NCBI RefSeq assembly: GCF_003628535.1
Contig: NZ_RBCI01000005.1
Span: forward strand, 124,001-188,000
Reading direction: 5' to 3'
DNA from: Flavisolibacter nicotianae
GTDB lineage: Bacteria > Bacteroidota > Bacteroidia > Chitinophagales > Chitinophagaceae
Length of the DNA stretch: 64,000 nucleotides
The stretch's first letter is position 1, and every line of letters starts with the position of its first letter. Of the stretch, positions 1 to 7,992 are shown in pieces. A program made the translations under genes and the position numbers. Under the pieces are notes generated by a model. It was not told the origin of the DNA. It searched no databases and saw only the letters and a list, made by a program, of their open reading frames with translations.

Positions 1-231
1 TTTTTTTTGTTGGGGATGGTTCCAGCGATAGCCCACGATCTTAACGCCCTGGAACACGAAATGTATCACTTCGGCTTTCTGAAAAACGGGCGGCAATTCT
101 TTGGAGACTCTTGTGGGAGGAGTGGTGAAGAGTTCCAGCGCTTTTTGGGCAGCCTTGCGTTTTGAAATTTTGCTCAACAGGGCCAACTGCGTTCGTACAT
201 AACCAATCGTGATTTGTTTGACCAATCCCAT
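1..231 (-). CDS. alpha/beta hydrolase, N-terminal fragment (cut by window edge)
   Basis: An open frame of 77 codons runs from an ATG at 229-231 leftwards off the window. The residues resemble the N-terminus of Bacteroidota alpha/beta hydrolases: a basic amphipathic start, then a stretch ending YRWNHP just before the edge, where the first hydrolase strand would follow. No catalytic residue lies inside the window, so the family call rests on the N-terminal pattern only. It is divergent from the DUF2520 gene at 381, leaving about 150 bp for promoters. An unrelated hypothetical protein cannot be excluded. Confidence 0.55.
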   Translation of the reverse strand, partial: MGLVKQITIGYVRTQLALLSKISKRKAAQKALELFTTPPTRVSKELPPVFQKAEVIHFVFQGVKIVGYRWNHPQQKK

Positions 232-380
232 TTGCGACTTGTTTGATTTCCGAAGTTCGCGGTTTTCGGCTAACCGGCCTACAGGCAGCAAGGCGAATGT
301 TGCCCCTCTTGCGCCGTGTGAAAGACGGTGCTTTGAATTACCTTCGATTCACAAACTGCAAAATCGAACAGCTTACGGTT

Positions 381-1139
381 ATGGATATTGTGATCATTGG
401 CACAGGCAATACGGCAACGGTATTGGGACGCAAACTCCGGGGCGCCGGGCATCGCATTGTCCAGGTCTTTGGGCGTGACAGCAAAGCAGCCAGTGAACTG
501 GCGTACGAACTGGATACGGAGTCGACCAACTACTGGAATGTGGTCAACCGCCATGCAGACCTTTATATCCTGGCTGTTTCGGACATTGCCGTCGAAGAGG
601 TTTTTCACGAATTGCAACTGGCCGGTAAAACGGTGGTGCATACGGCCGCTTCGGTTTCCCTGGATGTTTTGAAAGGGAAATCGGACCATTACGGTGTGCT
701 GTACCCGCTGCAAAGCCTGAAGAAAGAAGTGCGTCATCTTCCGGAAATTCCCATCATCATCGATGCAAGCGACCGGTACACGTTGGAACTGCTCGATGTG
801 CTGGCCCATACTGTTTCGGACAGGGTATTCGTTGCCGGCGACGAAATGCGCCTGAAGCTTCACCTAGCAGCCGTAATGGTGAATAATTTCACCAATCACT
901 TGTATACACTGGTAGAAAGATATTGTAAAGAGGAGGGACTGGATTTCTACCTTTTGCTCCCGCTGATCAAAGAAACAGCGGCGCGGCTGGATGAGATTTC
1001 GCCATCACAGACTCAAACGGGACCGGCTGTTCGAAACGACACCGTGACTATTGAAAAACACCTGGCGCTGCTGCAGAACTACCCGCAGCTACGGCGGCTG
1101 TACGAACAATTCACGGAAAGCATCCGGCAAAGCCGGTAG
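381..1139 (+). CDS. Rossmann-fold DUF2520 protein (NADP-oxidoreductase-like)
   Basis: A 252-residue protein. It opens with a nucleotide-binding strand and glycine motif (IIGTGNTATVLG, residues 4-15), followed by a Rossmann fold to about residue 115 and a helical C-terminal half typical of DUF2520. The frame is open upstream to 243, but the ATG at 381 puts the first beta strand at the N-terminus as in relatives, so it is chosen. The family resembles pyrroline-5-carboxylate or ketopantoate reductases; the substrate is unknown. It leads a same-strand series with the KdsC-like, UbiA-like and Maf genes. Confidence 0.82.
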   Translation: MDIVIIGTGNTATVLGRKLRGAGHRIVQVFGRDSKAASELAYELDTESTNYWNVVNRHADLYILAVSDIAVEEVFHELQLAGKTVVHTAASVSLDVLKGKSDHYGVLYPLQSLKKEVRHLPEIPIIIDASDRYTLELLDVLAHTVSDRVFVAGDEMRLKLHLAAVMVNNFTNHLYTLVERYCKEEGLDFYLLLPLIKETAARLDEISPSQTQTGPAVRNDTVTIEKHLALLQNYPQLRRLYEQFTESIRQSR

Positions 1140-1307
1140 GAAAGAAATTGGGATATTGGATATTGGGATATTTGTTGAAAGGGACCTGTAAACGATCAAG
1201 CAAGAATTTGTCCCTTGCAGCACGTGATTGAAACCTTTTTGGTGTTTGCGGATTGACTTTTGGCTTCCTCCGGTATTTTCGCCACCATTATTTGCACACT
1301 CAAGCTT

Positions 1308-1829
1308 ATGAATGTTCTTGAACTTTTTAAAGGGATCACCACTTTTGTTTTTGATGTTGACGGCGTGCTGACCGATGGCACGGTCTTGCTGCTGGAGAAC
1401 GGCCTGCAGGCTAGACAAATGCATGTCAAAGATGGCCTCGCCCTGCAGATGGCCCTTCGCAACGGCTACAGGGTCTTCATTATTTCAGGGGGGTCTTCCG
1501 AACCGGTCATCCGGCGATTGCAATACCTGGGAGTGGAAGAAATTCACCTGGGCCTGAAGGATAAACTGAAATTCTTCGAAACCATCCGGGAGCAGCTTGG
1601 TCTCAACTGGAACGAAATTCTTTATATGGGCGACGACCTGCCGGATATCCCGGTGTTGGAGAAAGCCGGACTGTCGTGCTGCCCGAAAGACGCAGTGGCG
1701 GAGGTGAAAATGGTTTCGAAATTCATCTCGTCGGTTAAAGGCGGCAAGGGCTGCGTGCGGGAAGTAATTGAAAAAGTGCTGAAGCTAAACGGGCATTGGC
1801 ACTACACAATCGAAGTTTCATCACGTTAA
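1308..1829 (+). CDS. KdsC-type HAD phosphatase (3-deoxy-D-manno-octulosonate 8-phosphate phosphatase-like)
   Basis: A 173-residue cap-less HAD phosphatase. Motif I is FDVDGVLTDG near residue 14, with the nucleophile Asp and acid Asp, and the late acidic motif is MGDDLPDIPVL. Length and motifs fit KdsC, which dephosphorylates KDO-8-phosphate in the cytoplasm to supply KDO for lipopolysaccharide. The ATG at 1308 is preferred over upstream in-frame starts because it places motif I at the usual distance. Its stop is 9 bp before the UbiA-like gene, suggesting co-transcription. A general sugar-phosphate phosphatase role remains possible. Confidence 0.83.
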   Translation: MNVLELFKGITTFVFDVDGVLTDGTVLLLENGLQARQMHVKDGLALQMALRNGYRVFIISGGSSEPVIRRLQYLGVEEIHLGLKDKLKFFETIREQLGLNWNEILYMGDDLPDIPVLEKAGLSCCPKDAVAEVKMVSKFISSVKGGKGCVREVIEKVLKLNGHWHYTIEVSSR

Positions 1830-1838
1830 GCTGTCTGC

Positions 1839-2756
1839 ATGAATCTAGTCAATGCTTTTTTGAGGCTGATCCGGTGGCCAAACCTTGTCTTCATTGTGCT
1901 GACACAGGCGCTGTTTTATTTTTGCATTTATTACCCGCTTTACCATGGGCACGATTTCCGGCGGCTTATCCTCCTTGTTTTGGCCTCGGTTTTCATTGCG
2001 GCTGCCGGTTATATTATCAACGACTATTTTGACTTGAACATCGACCAGGTAAACAAGCCTGACCGGAATGTCATTGGCCGGATTATCAACAGGCGATGGG
2101 CCATTTTCTGGCACTTGCTGCTCAGTTTCCTCGGACTTTTGCTTACAGCTTTTGCTGTAGGGCGGGCATATTGGTATATTATCCTGGCCAATCTTGTTTG
2201 CGTTTTGCTATTGTGGCTATATTCCACATCGTTCAAGCGTCAGTTGCTGATCGGGAACGTGGTGATCTCGCTGCTGACGGCCTGGACCATCCTCGTCCTG
2301 TTTTTTGCGTTTTCCTCGCCGAGCAATGCATTCAATACCGCCGACCCGGTTTCGGTGAAATTTTTCCGCCTTGCCTTTTTGTATGCCGGTTTTGCCTTCA
2401 TCATTTCCTTGATCCGGGAGGCGATCAAAGACATGGAAGACATCAAAGGCGATTCGCGGTATGGCTGCAAAACCCTTCCCATCGTTGCCGGCATTCGCAC
2501 AACAAAGGTTTACACTGCCATCTGGATCAGCGTATTGGTAGGAACGCTGGTTATCCTCCAGTTTTATGTGTTGCAGTTCGGCTGGTGGCCGTCGGTGGTT
2601 TACAGTCTTCTACTGGTGATCCTGCCGCTGCTTTACATCCTCCAGAAACTTCGGAAAGCTTACCGTAACCGCGACTTTGCTTTTTTGAGCAACGCCACCA
2701 AATGGGTCATGTTCACCGGAATTTTATCGATGATTTTTTTCCTTTTTTATTTTTAA
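1839..2756 (+). CDS. UbiA-superfamily prenyltransferase (geranylgeranylglycerol-phosphate geranylgeranyltransferase-like)
   Basis: A 305-residue, very hydrophobic protein with about eight to nine membrane segments. It has the two acidic prenyl-diphosphate/Mg motifs of the UbiA family: NDYFDLNIDQVNKPDR near residue 65 and the second REAIKDMEDIKGD near residue 195. Bacteroidota homologues next to a KdsC-like gene and Maf are usually named geranylgeranylglycerol-phosphate transferases, but other prenyl acceptors (quinone or heme precursors) cannot be excluded. It lies 9 bp after the phosphatase and 3 bp before Maf, so an operon is likely. Confidence 0.85.
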   Translation: MNLVNAFLRLIRWPNLVFIVLTQALFYFCIYYPLYHGHDFRRLILLVLASVFIAAAGYIINDYFDLNIDQVNKPDRNVIGRIINRRWAIFWHLLLSFLGLLLTAFAVGRAYWYIILANLVCVLLLWLYSTSFKRQLLIGNVVISLLTAWTILVLFFAFSSPSNAFNTADPVSVKFFRLAFLYAGFAFIISLIREAIKDMEDIKGDSRYGCKTLPIVAGIRTTKVYTAIWISVLVGTLVILQFYVLQFGWWPSVVYSLLLVILPLLYILQKLRKAYRNRDFAFLSNATKWVMFTGILSMIFFLFYF

Positions 2757-2759
2757 ACC

Positions 2760-3314
2760 ATGGCAACGATCATTTTAGCCTCGCAGTCGCCCCGCAGGAA
2801 ACAATTGCTGGAATGGGCCGAAGTGGATTTTGAAATTCTGGTCGTGCCCACGGAAGAAACCTACCCGGAAGGGCTCACGCCGAATGAAGTGGCGATTCAC
2901 ATTGCGCGGCAAAAGGCCGCAGCCGTGCGTAGCCAATCCGACAAGACCATCCTCGCTGCCGACACCATCGTTGTGCTGGGAGAGGAGATCATTGGCAAGC
3001 CGAAAGACCGCGAGGATGCTTTGGCGATCCTCCAAAAACTGAGCGGTCAGCACCACAAGGTCATCACAGGCGTTGTGATTACGAACGGTGAAAAAGAAAT
3101 TGATTTTGCCGACGTGACGGATGTTGAATTTCATGCTCTCTCATTCGAGCAACTGGCGTTTTACGTGGACAAATACAAGCCATACGACAAAGCCGGTGCC
3201 TATGCCATCCAGGAGTGGATCGGTGTCGTCGGCATCAAAACGATCAGCGGCGATTTTTACAATGTCATGGGATTGCCTGTAAGCAGGGTGGTCCAGGCAC
3301 TCGAAGACTTTTAA
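2760..3314 (+). CDS. maf: Maf family nucleotide pyrophosphatase
   Basis: A 184-residue Maf/YhdE-like protein. The phosphate-binding N-terminus ASQSPRRKQLLE (residues 7-18), the AADTIVVL strand with its catalytic Asp, and the late YDKAGAYAIQEW motif are all intact. Maf proteins hydrolyse non-canonical or pyrimidine nucleoside triphosphates (dTTP, UTP, modified forms) in the cytoplasm. The start ATG is 3 bp after the prenyltransferase stop. Length is normal for the family. The exact substrate class (YhdE versus YceF type) is not assigned. Confidence 0.92.
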   Translation: MATIILASQSPRRKQLLEWAEVDFEILVVPTEETYPEGLTPNEVAIHIARQKAAAVRSQSDKTILAADTIVVLGEEIIGKPKDREDALAILQKLSGQHHKVITGVVITNGEKEIDFADVTDVEFHALSFEQLAFYVDKYKPYDKAGAYAIQEWIGVVGIKTISGDFYNVMGLPVSRVVQALEDF

Positions 3315-3391
3315 ATAAAATCAGGGAACGAACAGGTCAATCTTCACCGGGGCTTTTACATATGTAATATTCTTTTTATTTTATCGTGGCA

Positions 3392-4747
3392 ATGAAAAAA
3401 GAAAAGACAAAGGCCGCCACGAGTCTTCCGCTTCCCTTCACAGACATGGGGGGCGAACGGTTGCTTCAATTCATCTGGCAGTTTGGTTATTTCAACGGCG
3501 CCAATCTTACCACCAGCGAAGGCGAAGCGATTTCCATTCTTTTCCCGGGTACACAGAACAAAAACAGCGGCCCCGATTTTACCGGTGCCAAAATCAGGAT
3601 CGGGGAAACGACGTTTTTCGGTAACGTGGAGGTGCACATGAAAACCTCCGACTGGGAAAAACATGGTCACCAGGCCGACAGGCAGTACACCAATGTCATT
3701 TTGCACGTTGTATTTCAGCACGATAAAACCCTGGATCATGCGATTCCGGTGCTGGAACTGGAGCCGAGGATATCGACACTTTTGCTTGAACGGTACAATG
3801 CCCTGCTGAACGCCGACAACTTTGTTCCCTGCGGAAATTCCATCGCTACCGTCAGCGACTTGGTTTGGGTCTCGTGGAAAGAACGCCTGCTGGCAGAGCG
3901 GCTGCAACGCAAGGCCGGCCATATTTTGCACCTGCTCGAGGAAAGCAATATGCATTGGGAAGAAACTTTTTGGTGGCTGCTGGCCCGTAACTTCGGAATG
4001 AAAGTCAACAGCGATGCCTTTGAAGCGGTTGCCCGGTCGCTTTCGTTAGGTGTGCTGGCCAAACACCGATCATCCATTCACCAGGTTGAAGCCCTGCTTT
4101 TTGGCCAGGCCGGCTTGCTGAACGAAGAATTCTCTGACAGCTATCCGCAACTGCTCCGGCGGGAGTACCAGTTTTTACAGAAAAAGCTTTCCCTCGTCCC
4201 GGTTCCGCTGGCCCTGCAATTTTTGCGGATGCGGCCCGGAGCGTTTCCAACCATCCGGCTTGCGCAGCTCGCAACCCTTGTTCACCAATCCACGCACCTT
4301 TTCTCCCGTGTTGTCGAAGCAGAAAACTTGTCTGCGATCCGGGAAATATTCCAGGTTACCGCCAACGATTTCTGGCATTACCACTATACTTTTCACCAGG
4401 CATCGTCCTTTAAAAAGAAGAGCCTTGGCGCCGAAACCGTCGACACGATTTTAATCAATGCCATGATTCCCATATTGTATGCTTTTGGGCTTTACCACAA
4501 AGAGGAGCGACACAAAGAAAAAGCGCTCCGGTGGCTGGAAGAACTGGCGCCGGAAAAGAACGCCATCACCGGAGGCTTTGCCGGCCTGCGGATAAAGGCG
4601 GCTTCTGCATTCGAATCGCAGGCTCTGATCGAGCTGAAAAACGAATACTGTTCCCACCGCAAATGCCTTTCCTGTGCCATCGGTATCAACCTATTAAAAC
4701 GGGAGACGGTCACCGGGGACGCTGTTTCCCCGGTCGCCGCGAGGTAA
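3392..4747 (+). CDS. DUF2851 family protein
   Basis: A 451-residue protein recognised as the Bacteroidota DUF2851 family by its N-terminal region: LLQFIWQFGYFNG, then a GPDF motif, then GNVEVHMKTSDWEKHGH with conserved His and acidic residues. The C-terminus carries a cysteine cluster (CSHRKCLSCAIG) that could bind metal. The function is unknown. The ATG at 3392 is chosen over an in-frame GTG two codons earlier. It stands 77 bp after Maf and 142 bp before pdhA, so it may have its own promoter. Confidence 0.85.
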   Translation: MKKEKTKAATSLPLPFTDMGGERLLQFIWQFGYFNGANLTTSEGEAISILFPGTQNKNSGPDFTGAKIRIGETTFFGNVEVHMKTSDWEKHGHQADRQYTNVILHVVFQHDKTLDHAIPVLELEPRISTLLLERYNALLNADNFVPCGNSIATVSDLVWVSWKERLLAERLQRKAGHILHLLEESNMHWEETFWWLLARNFGMKVNSDAFEAVARSLSLGVLAKHRSSIHQVEALLFGQAGLLNEEFSDSYPQLLRREYQFLQKKLSLVPVPLALQFLRMRPGAFPTIRLAQLATLVHQSTHLFSRVVEAENLSAIREIFQVTANDFWHYHYTFHQASSFKKKSLGAETVDTILINAMIPILYAFGLYHKEERHKEKALRWLEELAPEKNAITGGFAGLRIKAASAFESQALIELKNEYCSHRKCLSCAIGINLLKRETVTGDAVSPVAAR

Positions 4748-4889
4748 TGAATTACGGTCAAAATCCAGCCGCAAAACCCACACGACGCCGCAAGGGGCCA
4801 ATTCAAGGATTCATTTAACGCCAACGCCAAAACTCGGGCGATCCAACTATATATCGTTTCCCTTATTTTTGCCACTCAAATTTTTTAGC

Positions 4890-5885
4890 TTGGCTACAAA
4901 ATACACCAAAGAGACCTACCTGTACTGGTACGAGTTAATGCAACTCATCCGCCAGTTCGAACTGATGGCTGAAGAGAAATACAAAATGGAAGGCAAAATC
5001 CGCGGCTTTTTCCATGCTTATGTCGGGCAGGAAGCTATCGCTGCCGGATGTATGACCGCCACCAAACCCGACGATGCATTTATTACGGCTTACCGCGACC
5101 ACGGGTTGGCGATTGCCAAAGGTGTTTCGGTAAACTCCTGCATGGCCGAACTGTATGGCAAGGCCACGGGTTGCGCCAAAGGAAAGGGCGGAAGCATGCA
5201 CTTTTTTGGTAAGGATGTGAAATTTTTTGGTGGTCATGGGATCGTGGGAGCGCAAATCGGTACCGGTGCCGGTATCGCCTTCGCCGAGCAGTACAAGGGC
5301 ACAGACAATGTGTGCCTGACCTTTTTTGGTGATGGAGCTGCCCGCCAGGGGATACTGCACGAAACGTTTAACATGGCCATGACGTGGAAACTGCCGGTAA
5401 TCTTCATCTGCGAGAACAACCACTACGCAATGGGAACATCGGTACAGCGAACCTCAAATATCATCGACATTTATAAGCTGGCCGACGCCTACGAAATGCC
5501 GGCCGATACCATCGATGGCATGAGTGCCGAAGCCGTGCACGAAGGTGTGTCGAGAGCGGTAAAAAGAGCCCGTGAAGGCGATGGTCCAACCCTGTTGGAG
5601 ATCAAAACCTACCGTTACAAAGGCCACTCCATCTCTGACCCGCAGAAATACCGGACCAAAGAGGAAGTAGAAGAATACAAGCAAAAAGACCCGATCCAGG
5701 CCCTGCTGTCGACGATCTACGACAACAAGTTCGCAACCGAAGACGAAATCAGGGCAATTAACGAAAGAGTGGATGCTGCTGTAACAGAAAGTGTGAAATT
5801 TGCCGAGGAAAGTCCATGGCCAGACGACAGCGAGGTGCTGAAAGACATATATGTTGACCAGAACTATCCATTTATAACCGACTAA
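4890..5885 (+). CDS. pdhA: pyruvate dehydrogenase E1 component subunit alpha
   Basis: About 331 residues. The thiamine-diphosphate motif is intact (GDGAARQG near residue 150, closing with ICENNHYAMGT), and the GHSISDPQKYRTKEE phosphorylation-loop region is present. E1 alpha with E1 beta decarboxylates pyruvate and passes the acetyl group to E2 in the cytoplasm. No ATG precedes the conserved YLYWYELMQLIRQFE; the TTG at 4890 gives the family-like MATKYTKETY start and is preferred to the TTG at 4869. The beta and E2 genes are not adjacent here: the next gene, 24 bp on, is a TPR protein. Branched-chain E1 alpha is a less likely alternative. Confidence 0.9.
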   Translation: MATKYTKETYLYWYELMQLIRQFELMAEEKYKMEGKIRGFFHAYVGQEAIAAGCMTATKPDDAFITAYRDHGLAIAKGVSVNSCMAELYGKATGCAKGKGGSMHFFGKDVKFFGGHGIVGAQIGTGAGIAFAEQYKGTDNVCLTFFGDGAARQGILHETFNMAMTWKLPVIFICENNHYAMGTSVQRTSNIIDIYKLADAYEMPADTIDGMSAEAVHEGVSRAVKRAREGDGPTLLEIKTYRYKGHSISDPQKYRTKEEVEEYKQKDPIQALLSTIYDNKFATEDEIRAINERVDAAVTESVKFAEESPWPDDSEVLKDIYVDQNYPFITD

Positions 5886-5909
5886 AACAACCTAGTAAAA
5901 CACATCTCA

Positions 5910-6602
5910 ATGGCAGAAGTAAAAAGTGCACGTCCGCATACCACAGAAAGTGATGCAGTCATCGAACGTGCAAAAGATTTTTGGGGCCGCTTTGGCAAAA
6001 CCATTTCGATTGCGTTAGGCGCAATCATCCTGGTGGTTGGTGGTTTCCTCGCTTATAAGAATTTCATTGTTGGTCCCAAAGAGAAAAAAGCAGCCGACGC
6101 CATCTTTCGTGCTCAGGAATATTACGGCCAGGATTCGCTGGACAAAGCCCTGAACGGTGATGGCCAGTATGCCGGTTTTGAAAAAATCATCAGCCAGTAT
6201 GGCGGAACCAAAGCCGGTGAGCTGGCAAAGTTTTATGCCGGCGCGATTTACCTGAAAAAAGGAAGCTTTGACAAAGCCGTACGCTACCTGAAAGATTTCA
6301 GCACCGAGGCACCTCAGATCAAGGCCAGAGCGGCCAAACTTTTGGGCGATGCCTATGCCGAGCAGGGCAAAGGCAAAGACGCCATCGAACAGTACAAGAA
6401 TGCAGCAAAAACGTTTGAAGAAGACGATGTAGCGGCTTCTGAAGCACTTTTCCTGGCCGGCTACCTGGCCGACAAAGTGCTCAATGATAAAAATCAGGCA
6501 ATTGAGCTGTATAAAGAAGTGAAAACAAAATACGCTCAGACGCAGTGGGGTTTCGAAGCGGAAAAGTACTTGGCACAAAACGGCGTTTATAACGTAGAAT
6601 AA
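5910..6602 (+). CDS. TPR-containing single-pass membrane protein
   Basis: A 230-residue protein with a charged N-terminus (about 30 residues), one transmembrane helix around residues 33-51 (ISIALGAIILVVGGFLAYK), and then helical TPR-like repeats to the end, for example LGDAYAEQGKGKDAIEQYKNA. The topology resembles YfgM/Tol-Pal-type TPR proteins anchored in the inner membrane with the repeats outside. It follows pdhA by 24 bp, and ribH starts 92 bp downstream. TPR domains imply protein-protein contacts; no partner can be named from the sequence. Confidence 0.8.
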   Translation: MAEVKSARPHTTESDAVIERAKDFWGRFGKTISIALGAIILVVGGFLAYKNFIVGPKEKKAADAIFRAQEYYGQDSLDKALNGDGQYAGFEKIISQYGGTKAGELAKFYAGAIYLKKGSFDKAVRYLKDFSTEAPQIKARAAKLLGDAYAEQGKGKDAIEQYKNAAKTFEEDDVAASEALFLAGYLADKVLNDKNQAIELYKEVKTKYAQTQWGFEAEKYLAQNGVYNVE

Positions 6603-6694
6603 ATCAGTTAAGCAGTTCACTGTATTACGGGTTCACAAGTTGGCGGACAACTCCTCGTAAACCAGTGGATGTGCGAGCTGCAAACTTTATACGA

Positions 6695-7192
6695 ATGGCA
6701 GATGTTGCAAACAGCAAATTGCTAGAACAGATCGAGGGCATCCGGGAAATCAAGGATGCCCTTGTTGTTTTGGTGAAAACAGAGTGGAACAGTGAGATTG
6801 TTGATGAACTTGAAAATGGCTGCAAGCGGATTTTTGATCAATACCAAATCGACAACCGCACGATCGTGGTACCCGGGGCAGTCGAAATTCCGTTTGCCGT
6901 TCAACAGTGCTGGACCCACAACAATGCCCCAACCGCGTTTATTGCACTTGGCTGTGTGGTGCGTGGCGGCACACCGCATTTCGAGTACGTGTGCCAGGCC
7001 GTAACCAGCGGGGTGACCGAGTTGAACCTGAACATGCAGGTACCGGTCATTTTTGGCGTGCTGACGGTCGACAACATGGAGCAGGCCCGGGAACGGATTG
7101 GCGGCGTGCACGGCCACAAGGGCGAGGAAGCGGCAATCACTGCCCTGAAGATGATGGCGCTTAATCAACGTTTAAAAGAAGGCGGCTACTGA
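6695..7192 (+). CDS. ribH: 6,7-dimethyl-8-ribityllumazine synthase
   Basis: A 165-residue lumazine synthase, the penultimate enzyme of riboflavin synthesis. It condenses 5-amino-6-ribitylaminouracil with 3,4-dihydroxy-2-butanone 4-phosphate and assembles as pentamers or capsids. Visible family motifs are the VVPGAVEIPFAVQ segment, the LGCVVRGGTPHFEYV segment with its catalytic His, and FGVLTVDNMEQA followed by a KGEEAA helix. The ATG at 6695 is preferred over a GTG at 6665 that adds ten non-conserved residues. Its stop overlaps the next start (TGATG), so the LutA-like gene is probably translationally coupled. Confidence 0.95.
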   Translation: MADVANSKLLEQIEGIREIKDALVVLVKTEWNSEIVDELENGCKRIFDQYQIDNRTIVVPGAVEIPFAVQQCWTHNNAPTAFIALGCVVRGGTPHFEYVCQAVTSGVTELNLNMQVPVIFGVLTVDNMEQARERIGGVHGHKGEEAAITALKMMALNQRLKEGGY

Positions 7193-7908
7193 TGGAAATT
7201 CAGCTTTTTGTTCCCTGTTTTGTCGACCAGCTTTTTCCTCAGTCGGCATTTAACATGGTGCGCATCCTGGAAAAAGCCGGGTGCGAAGTACAGTACAATC
7301 CCAAACAAACCTGTTGCGGACAACCGGCTTTCAACGCCGGTTTTTGGGACGAAGCCAAAGCGGTTTGTACAAAATTTCTCAAAGATTTTAGTGGCGCTGA
7401 ATACATTGTTGCGCCCAGTGCCAGTTGCGTAGGATTTGTACGGAATTATTATCAAAAACTGTTTGAAGGTTCTTCGTACCAAAATGACGTCAATGCTGTT
7501 GCCGGCCATATTTTCGAATTTTCGGAATTCCTTGTCAACAAGCTCGGGCAAACGAAATTTGGCGCGGAGCTAAACGGTAAGGCAACTTACCATGATTCCT
7601 GCGCAGGATTGCGGGAGTGCCGGATCAAAAACGAGCCCCGCAAACTGTTGCAAAATGTAAAAGGTCTCGAGTTGGTCGAGATGGAAGATGTGGAAACCTG
7701 CTGTGGATTTGGCGGAACTTTCGCTGTAAAGTTTGAGCCGATCTCTGTGGCCATGGCCGAGCAAAAAGTGGAGCATGCATTGGCGACAGGAGCCAGTTAC
7801 CTGATTTCGACAGATCTCTCATGCCTGATGCATTTGCAGGGTTACATCGATGCCAAACAATATGACCTGCGGACCATGCACATTGCAGATGTACTTGTGT
7901 CATCCTGA
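7192..7908 (+). CDS. LutA-like (Fe-S)-binding CCG-domain protein
   Basis: A 238-residue protein with two cysteine-rich CCG repeats: QTCCGQP with an upstream Cys in VPCFVDQLFP, and later HDSCAGLRE, TCCGFGG and DLSCLMH. This is the architecture of LutA/YkgE, the cysteine-rich subunit of the LutABC lactate-oxidation system and of related CCG proteins in heterodisulfide or glycolate oxidases. No LutB or LutC gene is adjacent, so its partner must be elsewhere or it has another redox role. The start overlaps the ribH stop by one base; a bidirectional terminator follows. Confidence 0.88.
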   Translation: MEIQLFVPCFVDQLFPQSAFNMVRILEKAGCEVQYNPKQTCCGQPAFNAGFWDEAKAVCTKFLKDFSGAEYIVAPSASCVGFVRNYYQKLFEGSSYQNDVNAVAGHIFEFSEFLVNKLGQTKFGAELNGKATYHDSCAGLRECRIKNEPRKLLQNVKGLELVEMEDVETCCGFGGTFAVKFEPISVAMAEQKVEHALATGASYLISTDLSCLMHLQGYIDAKQYDLRTMHIADVLVSS

Positions 7909-7937
7909 TTCGTGACAGGATAGAGCGACTACCTGAT

Positions 7938-7975
7938 AAAAAAGCCTCCATCCTTTATACTGATGGAGGCTTTTT
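7938..7975. terminator. bidirectional rho-independent terminator
   Basis: The perfect 9-bp stem GCCTCCATC (7944-7952) / GATGGAGGC (7962-7970) is flanked by an A-run on the left and a T-run on the right, so it works on both strands. It lies exactly between the convergent LutA-like gene (+) and the YncE/phosphoesterase gene (-). Confidence 0.9.
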
Positions 7976-7992
7976 CGTTGGGAACCCTTCTG

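Noticed and set aside
1148-1173. Short direct repeat of TTGGGATATTGGATATTGGG type before the KdsC-like gene
   Set aside because: Only two to three imperfect units; too small to be a functional repeat array.
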